Positions 41,997 through 50,899 of a stretch of 64,000 bases of DNA are shown piece by piece. This DNA comes from an uncultured Candidatus Saccharibacteria bacterium (lineage in GTDB: Bacteria; Patescibacteriota; Saccharimonadia; Saccharimonadales; Saccharimonadaceae): contig CALIJG010000019.1 of NCBI GenBank assembly GCA_938018005.1, forward strand, positions 161,868-225,867. Direction: 5' to 3'. The position numbers and the translations under genes are program-made. The notes beneath the pieces were generated by a model. It had not been told where the DNA came from and did not search any database. It saw only the letters and a program-made list of their open reading frames with translations. Every line of letters begins with the position of its first letter. The first letter of the stretch is position 1.

Positions 41997-43127
41997 ATGA
42001 TAAATCCTCGTTTTGATTCTCCTATCACTAATACTATTTTTGAGATTGAGAATATGCGCAATCGTTATATACACGGCTCGACTCCACCTTGGATATTTCA
42101 TGATATTAAAAATATTATATATCTTATGGAGAGTGTTGCCTCCGCGCGGATTGAAGGGAATAATACTACCCTTGTTTCTGCTGCGATTAGCTCGATAGAA
42201 AATAGTGAGGAAGAAGAAATTGACGAAGTAAAGCAGTTTCTGAATATCCGTAGGGGTCTGGATTTTATAGACGAAACGATAAAAGCTGGCGATGACATCA
42301 CATTGGCAATAATCCGCGAGCTGCATAAAATTGTAGTGAAGAATTTACCTCTTAATAAAGATGGTGCGGAGCATCCTGGACAACTTAAGACCAGAGATAA
42401 TCGAATTAATAAAAGCGCAGCAAAAACAACAAGTTATCTGAAGGTTAAGGAAGAGCTTGAGGACTTGTTACGCGCGGTGAACATGCGAGAGGCACCTCAG
42501 TTCGATATCATCAATATAGCTCTTGCTCACCATAGATTTACGCTGATTCACCCTTTTGAAAATGGCAATGGTCGTGTAGCTAGGCTCTTTACATACGCCA
42601 TGCTGGTTCAAAAAGGGTTTATTCACAATGCGTCCGTATTGAATCCGTCTTCGATTTTTTGCATTGATCGGCGACGATATTATGAAATGCTAAGTGTAGC
42701 TGATAAAGGAATAGAAGCAGGAGATGATTCGCTACTTGAAGAGTGGTGTCTTTATGTCGCAGAAGGGATAAAGGAGGAAATCAAGCGAACCATGCAGCTC
42801 CTCGATAAAAAAGAAGTTGTCGAAAAAGTAATTCTACCAACTTTGAAACGAGCAGTCGAGATAAAAGCTTTATCTGACGAAGAAAGGCAAATTTTAGAGG
42901 TTGCTGTTAAAAAAGATGTGATTCAGGCTCGAGATGTTTCTATGATTTTCGGCGGTAATTCTTCAGCTAACGATAGGCGGCGGTCAAGGAAACTACGAGA
43001 GCTAACAGACAGAGGACTGTTGTATTACAGTAAAAAAAAGTATGCTCTGACTCTATCTAGGAATAAAGAACTGCTGCCAATACTACTGACCGAAATGTCA
43101 AATAGCGGTTTAATCGTTATGGAGTAG
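41997..43127 (+). CDS. Fic-domain protein (class II, autoinhibited AMPylase)
   Basis: Fic enzymes transfer AMP or another nucleotide part to protein hydroxyls. The catalytic motif HPFENGNGRVAR starts at His185, and the N-terminal inhibitory motif SARIEGN (S49, E53, G54) matches the [S/T]xxxE[G/N] helix that blocks the ATP site in class II members. A winged-helix-like C-terminal region (about 290-376) may bind DNA or a partner. The gene is AT-rich and has its own promoter. It has no antitoxin neighbour; inhibition is built in. The target is unknown. Confidence 0.92.
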   Translation: MINPRFDSPITNTIFEIENMRNRYIHGSTPPWIFHDIKNIIYLMESVASARIEGNNTTLVSAAISSIENSEEEEIDEVKQFLNIRRGLDFIDETIKAGDDITLAIIRELHKIVVKNLPLNKDGAEHPGQLKTRDNRINKSAAKTTSYLKVKEELEDLLRAVNMREAPQFDIINIALAHHRFTLIHPFENGNGRVARLFTYAMLVQKGFIHNASVLNPSSIFCIDRRRYYEMLSVADKGIEAGDDSLLEEWCLYVAEGIKEEIKRTMQLLDKKEVVEKVILPTLKRAVEIKALSDEERQILEVAVKKDVIQARDVSMIFGGNSSANDRRRSRKLRELTDRGLLYYSKKKYALTLSRNKELLPILLTEMSNSGLIVME

Positions 43128-43141
43128 AATAAGCTCGCCCA

Positions 43142-43160
43142 TTTCACATTCCTTTCACAT
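43142..43160 (+). promoter_or_regulatory. Tandem direct repeat upstream of the ABC exporter operon
   Basis: TTTCACAT at 43142-43149 and again at 43153-43160, an 11-bp period. It abuts the expected -35 of a promoter with TAGAAT (43179-43184). OmpR/PhoB-type regulators bind such repeats. Confidence 0.5.
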
Positions 43161-43199
43161 CCACTTGCTACACTGACATAGAATCAAGAAAGGAGATCT

Positions 43200-44582
43200 A
43201 TGTCATTTGTGCAACGTGCCTGGTTGTATATCACCAGGAAAAAACTCAAAACGCTGATTTTGCTGGCGATTTTGCTGTGCATGTCGACGATTATGCTGAG
43301 TGGATTTGCCATCAAGCATTCGACCGACGCAGCGGCACAGTCGCTGGACAAAACGCTCAAGGCTGGCTTCACGCTGGGCAATAATCCGCGCACCAATCCG
43401 GGAACGGCGCGCGGCTCGGGAACGGTGTCGAACAAAGACATCAACGCGGTGAAGAACCTGGAGGGCGTGACGGATTATGTCAAACGCCAGAACGCCACGG
43501 TTGATTTCATTAATACCAAACTGGTGCCATTACCGAGTGGCGGCAGCGGCTATGACGCCGAGAAAGACAAGCAGTTTGGCAACGCCGCGACTATCATCGG
43601 CGTCAATACATCTGAGCTTGAAACCAAGTTCCGGGCTGGCGCGCTCAAGCTCATCGCTGGCCGGCACATCACCAAGAACGATTCACACACAATTTTGGTG
43701 CACGAAGCTTTTGCTAAGGCTAACAACCTGAAGCTTGGCAGCAAGATAAAGCTAAAGGCCAATCAATACGACACCGACAATGAACATCCATCCAAGGACG
43801 AAGTTGAAGTAGAAATCGTCGGTATATTTAGCGGCACAAACCCAAAGCAGGCGACGTATCAGGTGGAGTTGTTCGAGAATTTGTTCTTGACTGACATCGC
43901 GACAACTCGCCAGTTGAACGCGTATACAGAGCACAATGAGATTTATCAGGACGCCACGTTCTTCACGAAAGGCACCAAGCAGCTGGACGAGGTGATGGCA
44001 CGGGCCAATAAATTGCCAGTCAATTGGCAAAAGTACCAGCTCAACAAGAATAGCCAGGAGCTCGCTGGCGTGACGGGCGCGGTGAACGGCGTGTACGGCC
44101 TGATCGACGGTATGCTATGGGCAACGGCACTGGTTAGTATCACAGTGATTGGTATGGTGCTGTACTTGTGGATGAACGAGCGTAAGCGCGAAGCGGGCGT
44201 ACTCTTGGCGACGGGTGTGCCGCAGTCAAAGATTGTGCTGCAATATATCGCTGAGCTAGTGATGATCGCGGTGCTGAGCTTCGGTGCGTCGTACTTTACT
44301 GCAGGGTTAATTGCCCAGCAACTGGGCGACCACGTGGTGTCGCAGGCGGCACAAAATGCCACGCGTCAAGCGAGCAGCTCGCTCGGCGGTGCGTCACTCG
44401 GTGCTGACGCTGACTCGGTGACGTCATCACGCACGCTAGAAAAGGTGACGGTTGGTGTGCAGCCGACAGATCTGCTAGCAGTGTGGGGTGCTGGACTAGC
44501 GGTGATTATCATTGCGGTACTCCTGGCTTCGCGGCCGATTACCCAGTCAACGCCAAAAGAATTACTTACCGAAGTGGATTAG
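43200..44582 (+). CDS. FtsX/MacB-type ABC permease (first)
   Basis: The 460-residue permease has one N-terminal helix (about 18-38) and a large extracytoplasmic MacB-like periplasmic core domain. Three C-terminal helices form the FtsX domain (about 295-455, with VLYLWMNERKREAGVLLATGVPQSKIVLQYIAEL). AAAGGAG precedes the ATG. It starts a three-gene operon with a second permease and an ATPase, the Vex/MacB-like arrangement. Such systems transmit force or expel peptides and antibiotics rather than importing nutrients. Confidence 0.9.
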   Translation: MSFVQRAWLYITRKKLKTLILLAILLCMSTIMLSGFAIKHSTDAAAQSLDKTLKAGFTLGNNPRTNPGTARGSGTVSNKDINAVKNLEGVTDYVKRQNATVDFINTKLVPLPSGGSGYDAEKDKQFGNAATIIGVNTSELETKFRAGALKLIAGRHITKNDSHTILVHEAFAKANNLKLGSKIKLKANQYDTDNEHPSKDEVEVEIVGIFSGTNPKQATYQVELFENLFLTDIATTRQLNAYTEHNEIYQDATFFTKGTKQLDEVMARANKLPVNWQKYQLNKNSQELAGVTGAVNGVYGLIDGMLWATALVSITVIGMVLYLWMNERKREAGVLLATGVPQSKIVLQYIAELVMIAVLSFGASYFTAGLIAQQLGDHVVSQAAQNATRQASSSLGGASLGADADSVTSSRTLEKVTVGVQPTDLLAVWGAGLAVIIIAVLLASRPITQSTPKELLTEVD

Positions 44583-44588
44583 GGGCGA

Positions 44589-45830
44589 ATGATGACGATT
44601 ATCAAACGAGCCTGGACGGCTGTGACGCGCCGGCGGCGTCGCAGCCTGACCATCGCCCTGATCATGACGCTGATTTTCACGCTGCTCATCGGTACGCTGA
44701 CGGTGCAGCAGACGATGGCGCAGCTGAAGCAATCGGTTGAGCGGAATATCCGTGCCGGCTTTAGCATCGCCAGCAAGCAGCCATCGGGTGAAGTACCGAT
44801 GGACATCGCGCAGCGGGTGCAGCGCCTGGACACAGTGAAAGCGCACAATTTCCAGGCAGAGACCACCGCGGGACTGCCAGGCAAACAATTGATCGACACG
44901 GCAGGCAGCGGCGTACAACTAGACGCTAACGTGGCTGGCGAGGCGAAGGTGACGGGCGCGACACAGAGTGATCTACTGAGCGAATTTACTGGTCGGTTCT
45001 ACCAACTGGAGCAGGGTAAGCATCTGGGGGCGCACGATCAAAACGCGGCCCTGATCCACAAAACCTTCGCCGAGAAAAATAATATCACGCCAGGCGACAA
45101 GCTGGACATTACCAAAGATGGTAGGCACGTGACAGTAACTGTCGTAGGCATCTTTAGCGGCAAAGGCGAAAAGCCGGCGGCCCTGCAGTCTGATATGTCA
45201 GAGAACCATCTCATCACTGACCTAGCCTCGGCGCAGCAACTGACAGGTAGCAAGCAGCTGACACGGGCAACGTACTTCGCTGAACATCCACATCAGCTAA
45301 AGTCATTAGTAGACCGCACTAAAAGCCTACCACACGTCGATTGGCAAAAATTCAGCCTGACCAACAATGGGGCGGTATTCGCTGGCGTCCTCCAAAACAT
45401 CGCTGGCATCCAAAACATGTTAACGATTGCCACTATCGGCGCGGCTGGGGCAGGACTGGCAGTATTGTCACTGGTGCTGGTGTTCTGGGTGCGCGGCCGC
45501 TTGCATGAAATTGGCATCTTGCTGTCTATTGGCACGTCGAAGCGGCAGATTATCGGGCAGTTCTTGGCGGAGCTCGCCATCATCGCCGCAGTTAGTTCGG
45601 TGTTTGCGCTCGGTATAGGTTCGGTCGCCTCGTCGCAGATTTCTACCGCCCTCACGGCGCAAACGAGCCAAAGCCAGCGTGTCGAAACAACCGTGATGCA
45701 AGCCGCGCCAATAGGGACCTACCTGCAGGCTTTCGCCTTCGGCTACGTAGTCGTTCTGCTATCAGCCATCGCTGCCACCGCGCCAATTATGCGCCAATCA
45801 CCAAAGCAAATTTTAGCAACATTAAGTTAG
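44589..45830 (+). CDS. FtsX/MacB-type ABC permease (second)
   Basis: The 413-residue paralogue of the previous gene has the same plan: an N-terminal helix (about 18-38), an extracytoplasmic core, and a C-terminal FtsX domain with VFWVRGRLHEIGILLSIGTSKRQIIGQFLAELAII. The start ATG lies 6 nt after the stop of the first permease. The two probably form a heterodimer. Confidence 0.9.
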   Translation: MMTIIKRAWTAVTRRRRRSLTIALIMTLIFTLLIGTLTVQQTMAQLKQSVERNIRAGFSIASKQPSGEVPMDIAQRVQRLDTVKAHNFQAETTAGLPGKQLIDTAGSGVQLDANVAGEAKVTGATQSDLLSEFTGRFYQLEQGKHLGAHDQNAALIHKTFAEKNNITPGDKLDITKDGRHVTVTVVGIFSGKGEKPAALQSDMSENHLITDLASAQQLTGSKQLTRATYFAEHPHQLKSLVDRTKSLPHVDWQKFSLTNNGAVFAGVLQNIAGIQNMLTIATIGAAGAGLAVLSLVLVFWVRGRLHEIGILLSIGTSKRQIIGQFLAELAIIAAVSSVFALGIGSVASSQISTALTAQTSQSQRVETTVMQAAPIGTYLQAFAFGYVVVLLSAIAATAPIMRQSPKQILATLS

Positions 45831-45838
45831 GAGATAGT

Positions 45839-46492
45839 ATGTCACTACTTACACTACACGATATCGTTTATTCATACCCAGGCGACACCAGTAATGTGCT
45901 CAACGGCATCAATTATCAATTTGAAAAAGGCACGTTTTACGCCATCGTCGGTAGTTCTGGTGCTGGTAAATCGACCCTGCTGGGGCTCCTGGCCGGGCTG
46001 GACACACCGACTGGTGGGCAGATTTTGTTCGACGACGAAGACATCGCCGAGCAGGGTTACTCACATCATCGCAAGCACAATATCTCGCTGGTGTTTCAGA
46101 ATTATAACCTGATCGATTATCTGACACCGCTAGAAAACTTGAAATTAGTTAATGCCAAGGCCACCAACGAAACGCTACACGCTATGGGCTTGGACGACGA
46201 TCATATTCATCGCAACGTCATGAAGCTTTCCGGTGGTCAGCAGCAGCGTGTAGCGATCGGACGAGCGCTAGTATCCTCCGCACCGATTATCTTGGCAGAC
46301 GAGCCGACTGGTAACCTGGACGAAACCACCGCTGCGGATATCATCACTATCCTGCGCCGGGCCGCCCACGAAAACGACAAATGTGTCATCGTCGTGACTC
46401 ACAGCAAACAGCTCGCTAAAGAGGCGGATGTCGTGTTGACACTCAAAGACAAGTTGCTTCGGCCCAGCAAGAAAAATAAAAGGCGTCGCTAG
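45839..46492 (+). CDS. ABC transporter ATPase of the FtsX-type exporter
   Basis: The 217-residue ATPase has Walker A GSSGAGKST, signature LSGGQQQRVAIGRAL, Walker B IILADEPTGNLDE and a switch His in VVTHSKQLA. This is the MacB/LolD-type subfamily. AGGAG precedes the ATG, 8 nt after the second permease. It powers the exporter formed with the two upstream proteins. Confidence 0.94.
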   Translation: MSLLTLHDIVYSYPGDTSNVLNGINYQFEKGTFYAIVGSSGAGKSTLLGLLAGLDTPTGGQILFDDEDIAEQGYSHHRKHNISLVFQNYNLIDYLTPLENLKLVNAKATNETLHAMGLDDDHIHRNVMKLSGGQQQRVAIGRALVSSAPIILADEPTGNLDETTAADIITILRRAAHENDKCVIVVTHSKQLAKEADVVLTLKDKLLRPSKKNKRRR

Positions 46493-46495
46493 GGT

Positions 46496-47542
46496 TTAAT
46501 CGTGGTGCAGATAGTGCCGCAATCTGTCAGGCAAAGCAGGCGCGAGCATGTCGTAGGCGTCGCCAGTCAGGGCAATTGACAGCTGGTCGCGCGGCTGACG
46601 CTTGGATAATTTCGTCATACCAAAGAGCTCTGGGCTCACGTGTCCACCGGGAATATTATCGAGTCGGCCAAAACCAGCGGTCAGGCGAATCGTGTACTCG
46701 TTATGCGCGTGAGCAATATCAGTGAGATCGTTGAGCAGCGGAATGAGTGTCTTGTTGCCAAAAGCCGCCCGCTGCTCAGGTGAGAAACGCGCATTGTTGC
46801 TGCGTGGTAGTGGCACTGCAAGATTTTGCCCATCACCTGTCCAGCCAATTAGCTCGCCACCATAATGCTGGACGGCAGTGAGTGCTTGGCTACCAAAGCG
46901 AATGAGAAATGAGCGCAGCTCTCCGTCATTACGCGCTATCTCCTTGGTTGAATGCGACACATCCCACGTGGCGAGTATTGCGTTCGGTGTGGTGGGTGAT
47001 TTAAGCGTTAGCATATCGGCGACTGACTGAGTAGGGTATGATGCTCGCGCCAATGCTTGCAGCGCCGTAATGCCAACACCGAGAGCAGTTTTGACGCTGT
47101 CGTATTGCCATAGTATTTCCAGTTCGCTCAGCTGACGTTTGGTTGGCGTACGGTCTTTTGTAAAAGCAGTTTGCAAGACGGCGTGCTGGTTGGGCAGTGG
47201 CAAGTTGAGGACGCGATGATCAGGATTCATCGCACTATCAGTCAGTGTGATGTTATCCTGGTTTTCCTCAATAACACGTCCAGCAACTGACGACCCATCA
47301 ACGCGGTGCCCTGTGATATGTGTTTCTTGAAAATCAAATCGGTCATCAGCCGGAACGTGTGGTGAACACGCAGTAGCAATCGCCCCAATCGAATCAGGAT
47401 TGCATTCATCATGTACAAAGACGGTGGCTGCGTCTGGCCACGTATCGGCCATGGGTGCGTGCTGCAGAAAATCACCGATTGTTTGCACGAGTGTTTGCTG
47501 GTAGTCATGCGCTGCTTTGGCGTGCGAAGTTTCGTGATGCAT
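46496..47542 (-). CDS. Class III nucleotide cyclase-like protein
   Basis: The C-terminal half (about 195-340) reads like a class III adenylate/guanylate cyclase homology domain: ILATWDVSHSTKEIARNDGELRSF with a metal-binding Asp, HYGGELIGWTGDGQNLAVPL with the second Asp, and a late IRLTAGFGRLDN strand. The N-terminal half (about 1-190) is unrecognised and could be a sensor. The product has 348 residues and no membrane segment. On the minus strand CATAAT lies 7 nt before the ATG. Cyclase activity and nucleotide specificity are unproven, and no cyclic-nucleotide receptor is seen nearby. Confidence 0.6.
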   Translation of the reverse strand: MHHETSHAKAAHDYQQTLVQTIGDFLQHAPMADTWPDAATVFVHDECNPDSIGAIATACSPHVPADDRFDFQETHITGHRVDGSSVAGRVIEENQDNITLTDSAMNPDHRVLNLPLPNQHAVLQTAFTKDRTPTKRQLSELEILWQYDSVKTALGVGITALQALARASYPTQSVADMLTLKSPTTPNAILATWDVSHSTKEIARNDGELRSFLIRFGSQALTAVQHYGGELIGWTGDGQNLAVPLPRSNNARFSPEQRAAFGNKTLIPLLNDLTDIAHAHNEYTIRLTAGFGRLDNIPGGHVSPELFGMTKLSKRQPRDQLSIALTGDAYDMLAPALPDRLRHYLHHD

Positions 47543-47597
47543 TAGTTATATTATGCCACATATTGGTGGAATAGGGTATGATTAAAGGACACCTGGC

Positions 47598-48554
47598 TCA
47601 CGACTGGCGCTTCTTCATATATTTCGCGGTCTCTTCCCAGAGCGGGTTATCCTTGTATGGTACGCCATCGTGCGCCCAATACCACCAAAAGTATCCACCA
47701 ACGTAGCGTGGAGTGTACCGCGGCATGGCATAATAATGCCGAAACAACTGTAGCTTACGCGCCATCGGGGCATGCTCGCTGGGTGTGCCGCACTCGCCAA
47801 TGCCAAGCTTGGCCTCTGGGAAGAGCGTCTCAAGCTCAGCAAAGATCTGCCGCCAGTTGGGCTGGTAGCCATCGTTGTCATCGTCGTAGTAGCTGACGAG
47901 GACATAATCGACGCCCTGCTTCAGATCATCAGGTAGGTATGTTTGTAGCCAGTCTTTCATACTGAGTGTGCTCCCGCCTTGTGGGAAGTAGTAGGGAACA
48001 AGCGCCGCCGCGGCATGCTTATTCTTAATGTATCGGTAGGCACTGGCCACCTTCGCGGCAGTAAGGCGCGGGTCTTCTTGGATCCACTCTTGGCCATTCA
48101 TTTCATTGCCAATTTCCCATATCGCGACGTAGTGAGATAGATACTGGTAAGACTCAGCAAGGCGCTGCTGGTAGTGCTCAGTGCTGTAGCTGTGCATGCT
48201 TGAGGAATCAACGGGCTGGGCCATGACATCGGCCACGCGATGAAGGGTTTTGAATAGATCGCGATAGCTCTGCGGTGATCTATCCTCGGACATAACAATT
48301 CGCACCGTTGGTCGAGCAGGCAAGTGCTGAATGGCCTCCACGATATCAGCAAGCCTTGTCGTACCCTCCCAGCTGTCGTCGATGGTTAGGCCATAGAGCA
48401 TGCGTGACGGAGAGGTGTGCTGAGGATGTGGATGATTCGTGTCGCTCTGTGGGGTGGAGTTTGGTGCTGGTGCTGGTGCGAGAGTGCGCAGCAGCGCGTA
48501 CATTAGCAAACAAAGCAATAGAATAAGACCAGCAATATGAACGTACTTTGGCAT
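47598..48554 (-). CDS. Membrane-anchored glycoside hydrolase-like protein (clan GH-A type)
   Basis: The 318-residue product has an N-terminal membrane anchor (about 6-26), a Pro/His/Ser linker, then a TIM-barrel-like domain. WEIGNEMNG (around residue 146) has the asparagine-glutamate pair of the acid/base residue, and LGIGECGTP (around 250) fits the nucleophile strand of clan GH-A. It could cut host or own surface polysaccharide outside the cell. The exact GH family is not clear. AAGGAG precedes the ATG on the minus strand. Confidence 0.65.
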   Translation of the reverse strand: MPKYVHIAGLILLLCLLMYALLRTLAPAPAPNSTPQSDTNHPHPQHTSPSRMLYGLTIDDSWEGTTRLADIVEAIQHLPARPTVRIVMSEDRSPQSYRDLFKTLHRVADVMAQPVDSSSMHSYSTEHYQQRLAESYQYLSHYVAIWEIGNEMNGQEWIQEDPRLTAAKVASAYRYIKNKHAAAALVPYYFPQGGSTLSMKDWLQTYLPDDLKQGVDYVLVSYYDDDNDGYQPNWRQIFAELETLFPEAKLGIGECGTPSEHAPMARKLQLFRHYYAMPRYTPRYVGGYFWWYWAHDGVPYKDNPLWEETAKYMKKRQS

Positions 48555-48601
48555 ATAATAAGCTCCTTACAAGGTAGTATATCAAGGCGCAGTTTCATAT
48601 C

Positions 48602-48627
48602 AAAAAAGGCGAATTTCGAAATTCGCC
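48602..48627 (-). terminator. Minus-strand intrinsic terminator
   Basis: GGCGAATT-TCGA-AATTCGCC is a perfect palindrome at 48608-48627. On the minus strand it is followed by six T. It would end transcripts that cross the low-complexity tract from the right. Confidence 0.75.
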
Positions 48628-48679
48628 TGGTTTACCCTGTTTTTTCCCTGTTAGCATCGGTTCTCTTTTCTCTTCTTTT

Positions 48680-49019
48680 ATATATTTATATATAATAGGA
48701 GAGAAATCGATATGGTTGGATATATGGAGATAGAGAGATAGATAAAGATAAGAGGATAGAGGATAGATAAGTAAAGAAAGATATAGATAAGGAGATAAAT
48801 AGATATAAAGATAAGTAAATAAAGATAAAGATAGAGATAGAGATAGATAAGTAGAAATAAGTAGAGGAATATAGAGAAAGAGATGTATAGATATATAGAG
48901 ATATAGAGATGGGTATAGAAATAGATAGAGAAATATGAGAGAAAGAGAGATGAGTTATAAAGATATACATAGAGAATAGATATAGTATCGAGATATATTG
49001 GTATGTATATATAGAAATA
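48680..49019. repeat. C-poor GATA/AGATA low-complexity tract
   Basis: About 340 bp made almost only of A, G and T on the plus strand, built from irregular repeats of GATA, AGATAG and AAGATA. Cytosine occurs only about three times. No fixed repeat unit persists, so it looks like a degenerate microsatellite. The 94-codon minus-strand frame inside it (Ser/Ile/Tyr/Leu only) is a composition artefact. Confidence 0.85.
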
Positions 49020-49170
49020 TGCTTATTACAGTGTATCTACGGTGAGCAGTATGAGGAAGGAGTAAAATGCTCAGCTTCAGGTGTTACCTACTTGACTCAT
49101 GCAAAAAGATATGAATAGTTTTTATAATGGAGGTGTTTTTTGCATAGATATTGGATAAAATTAAAATAGA

Positions 49171-49923
49171 CTACGTCCCAAACACGCAAAATCGTACTGC
49201 ATCGACCATCGTATGAGCTCCGATTGCAGAGCTCAGATCACGTTTTCGTTGCATAATAGCAAACGGCAATCCAAACAACAGTGCCAACACCACGACGCTG
49301 CTCAATGTAAAATTCGTTGCGTCAAAATGTATCAAGACGTGTGGTAATACCATGATGACATAGCACAAAAAATTATCGAATCTTGATAACGCCCCATCCT
49401 TGATGTAATAAACGCTCAGCGCAAAAAAGAAGAAACGAAAAATGATCTCCTCTGACACGCCGGCTTTGATTGCGCGCAGGAACCACTCGGGTTCGATCGA
49501 AATATTAAATTCCATGGCAGATCTTGCCAAGAGGATGTTGATAACTGCTAGCGTCGCTCCTGCGATTGTCGCGATGCCGACCGTTTTCATTATCTCTTTT
49601 ATGTTGGCGGCCTTGAACAAGAGGATCTTGTTTTTGCTTGTCTTAAGGACGCTGGCGCCTCCGATGTACGCAACAATAGAACATATCCCCATGACAGCAT
49701 GGGACGGCATAACTAAACAGCCCAGGGCAACCCCTGCAAAAATATCATGCTTGGATGTATTTTTATTTTTTACAATAAAGAGGAGCGCTAGCGACAGCAC
49801 GACTACAAACCACAATGCCTTCAGTCTCTCCGGGTTGAGCAAGGTTACAAGCCAGAGAGATATAAATGCTATGTTGATAGTTAGTAGTTTTAGTGTTTGA
49901 TACTGGCTGGATTTCGATTGCAT
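49171..49923 (-). CDS. CPBP-family intramembrane metalloprotease
   Basis: The 250-residue membrane protein has about seven helices and the CAAX protease/bacteriocin-processing motifs: EEIIFR (around residue 157), HVLIHF with a metal His, and AHTMVDAVRF with the third site. Bacterial members act in bacteriocin immunity or peptide processing; a function here is not evident. It is an isolated, AT-rich gene. Confidence 0.85.
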   Translation of the reverse strand: MQSKSSQYQTLKLLTINIAFISLWLVTLLNPERLKALWFVVVLSLALLFIVKNKNTSKHDIFAGVALGCLVMPSHAVMGICSIVAYIGGASVLKTSKNKILLFKAANIKEIMKTVGIATIAGATLAVINILLARSAMEFNISIEPEWFLRAIKAGVSEEIIFRFFFFALSVYYIKDGALSRFDNFLCYVIMVLPHVLIHFDATNFTLSSVVVLALLFGLPFAIMQRKRDLSSAIGAHTMVDAVRFCVFGT

Positions 49924-50185
49924 ATTATGATATTTCTTGCGCGGTTTTCGCTACTGTAATCAATATACCACCGATATCATAATATTGCCAAATTTCATAC
50001 TTGACACATTACACTGGCAGAATATTATTCAGTTCGATAAAATGCTAATAGTAAGTTTTGTGTACTATCCTGTTATCGTATAGATTTTGAAATCAAAGAG
50101 TCTATCGATGGCTCGCCTATCGGGAACTTGACTTCCCTAGATTTTGTAGACTGACCGTTTTACAGTAGGGAGGAAGGGAGTAATA
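49924..50185. other. Intergenic region
   Basis: 262 bp between divergent genes. It holds ATGATAT/ATATCAT arms about 45 bp apart near 49926-49981 and a small GGGAA/TTCCC hairpin near 50119-50135. AGGGAGGAAGGGAG precedes the next gene. No clear -35/-10 pair. Confidence 0.4.
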
Positions 50186-50899
50186 ATGATGAGTCTCGAA
50201 GAAACCGTGCACGATGCACAGATAAAAATATTGCGAGAATTGCTATTCTTGCCGACTGCTCATTTCGCTGCGTTGCAGCGAGCCACTGGGCTTGATAGCG
50301 ACCATGTCAAATTTCATATCAAACGACTCGTGGCGTTGGGCTACGTGACGAAAACAGCTGATGGCTACATGCTTTCGATCAAAGGTAAAGAATACGCCAA
50401 TAAGCTAGACACTGATGCTGGTGTGATTGAGCGTCAACCAAAGGTGGCTGTATTACTTGTTATTGAGCGCCAGCACCATAATGAGAAGCAATACCTTCTG
50501 CAGCAGCGACTCAAGCATCCATACTATGGTTTTTGGGGTGCGCCAACTGGCAAAGTACGTTGGGCGGAGTCTGTTGTTGAAGCGGCAGCACGTGAGCTTG
50601 CTGAAGAGACAGGACTGCGCGGTACTTTTGTGCACCGCGGTGTCTATCACGAGCGGGTTCGTCACAGCCAAACAAATGAAATCGTTGAGGACAAACTATT
50701 TCATCTGATGTTTTGCGATACCGTCTCGGGCACGATGGTCAAAGAATTTGAAGGTGGTAAAAATGCCTGGCGCACGCGTGAAGAGATGGAGAGTGAACCA
50801 AAGAAATATAAGAGCTTCATGCGCGAGATGGCGGCATGTATTGATGGACACGGTGAACTAACAGAAGTGATATATGAATATGACGCAACAGAATTTTGA
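50186..50899 (+). CDS. HTH-Nudix fusion protein
   Basis: The 237-residue protein has an N-terminal winged-helix domain (about 5-75, QIKILRELLFLPTAHFAALQRATGLDSDHVKFHIKRLVALGYV) and a C-terminal Nudix hydrolase (about 85-230) with box GKVRWAESVVEAAARELAEETGLRG. HTH-Nudix fusions elsewhere include transcription regulators that bind a nucleotide ligand, so this may be a sensor rather than a pure enzyme. A purine-rich ribosome binding site precedes the ATG. It overlaps the next gene by 26 nt. Confidence 0.85.
   Translation: MMSLEETVHDAQIKILRELLFLPTAHFAALQRATGLDSDHVKFHIKRLVALGYVTKTADGYMLSIKGKEYANKLDTDAGVIERQPKVAVLLVIERQHHNEKQYLLQQRLKHPYYGFWGAPTGKVRWAESVVEAAARELAEETGLRGTFVHRGVYHERVRHSQTNEIVEDKLFHLMFCDTVSGTMVKEFEGGKNAWRTREEMESEPKKYKSFMREMAACIDGHGELTEVIYEYDATEF

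Larger units (their letters stand above)
48555..49170. other. 616-bp gene-free region with terminator and low-complexity tract
   Basis: From left to right it holds a minus-strand terminator (48602-48627), a C-poor GATA/AGATA tract (about 48680-49019) and about 150 bp of ordinary sequence before the CPBP protease gene. Confidence 0.7.

Noticed and set aside
41997..43127. Fic/antitoxin (FicTA) module
   Set aside because: The inhibitory motif is within the same protein (class II), and no small antitoxin gene is adjacent.
46496..47542. Pycsar-type anti-phage system
   Set aside because: A Pycsar locus needs an adjacent effector with a cyclic-nucleotide sensor. The neighbours are an ABC ATPase and a glycoside hydrolase-like protein, so there is no support.
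48686..48970. 94-codon minus-strand frame in the GATA tract
   Set aside because: Its product consists almost only of Ser, Ile, Leu, Tyr and Phe, a direct result of the repeat composition. No ribosome binding site or promoter was seen.
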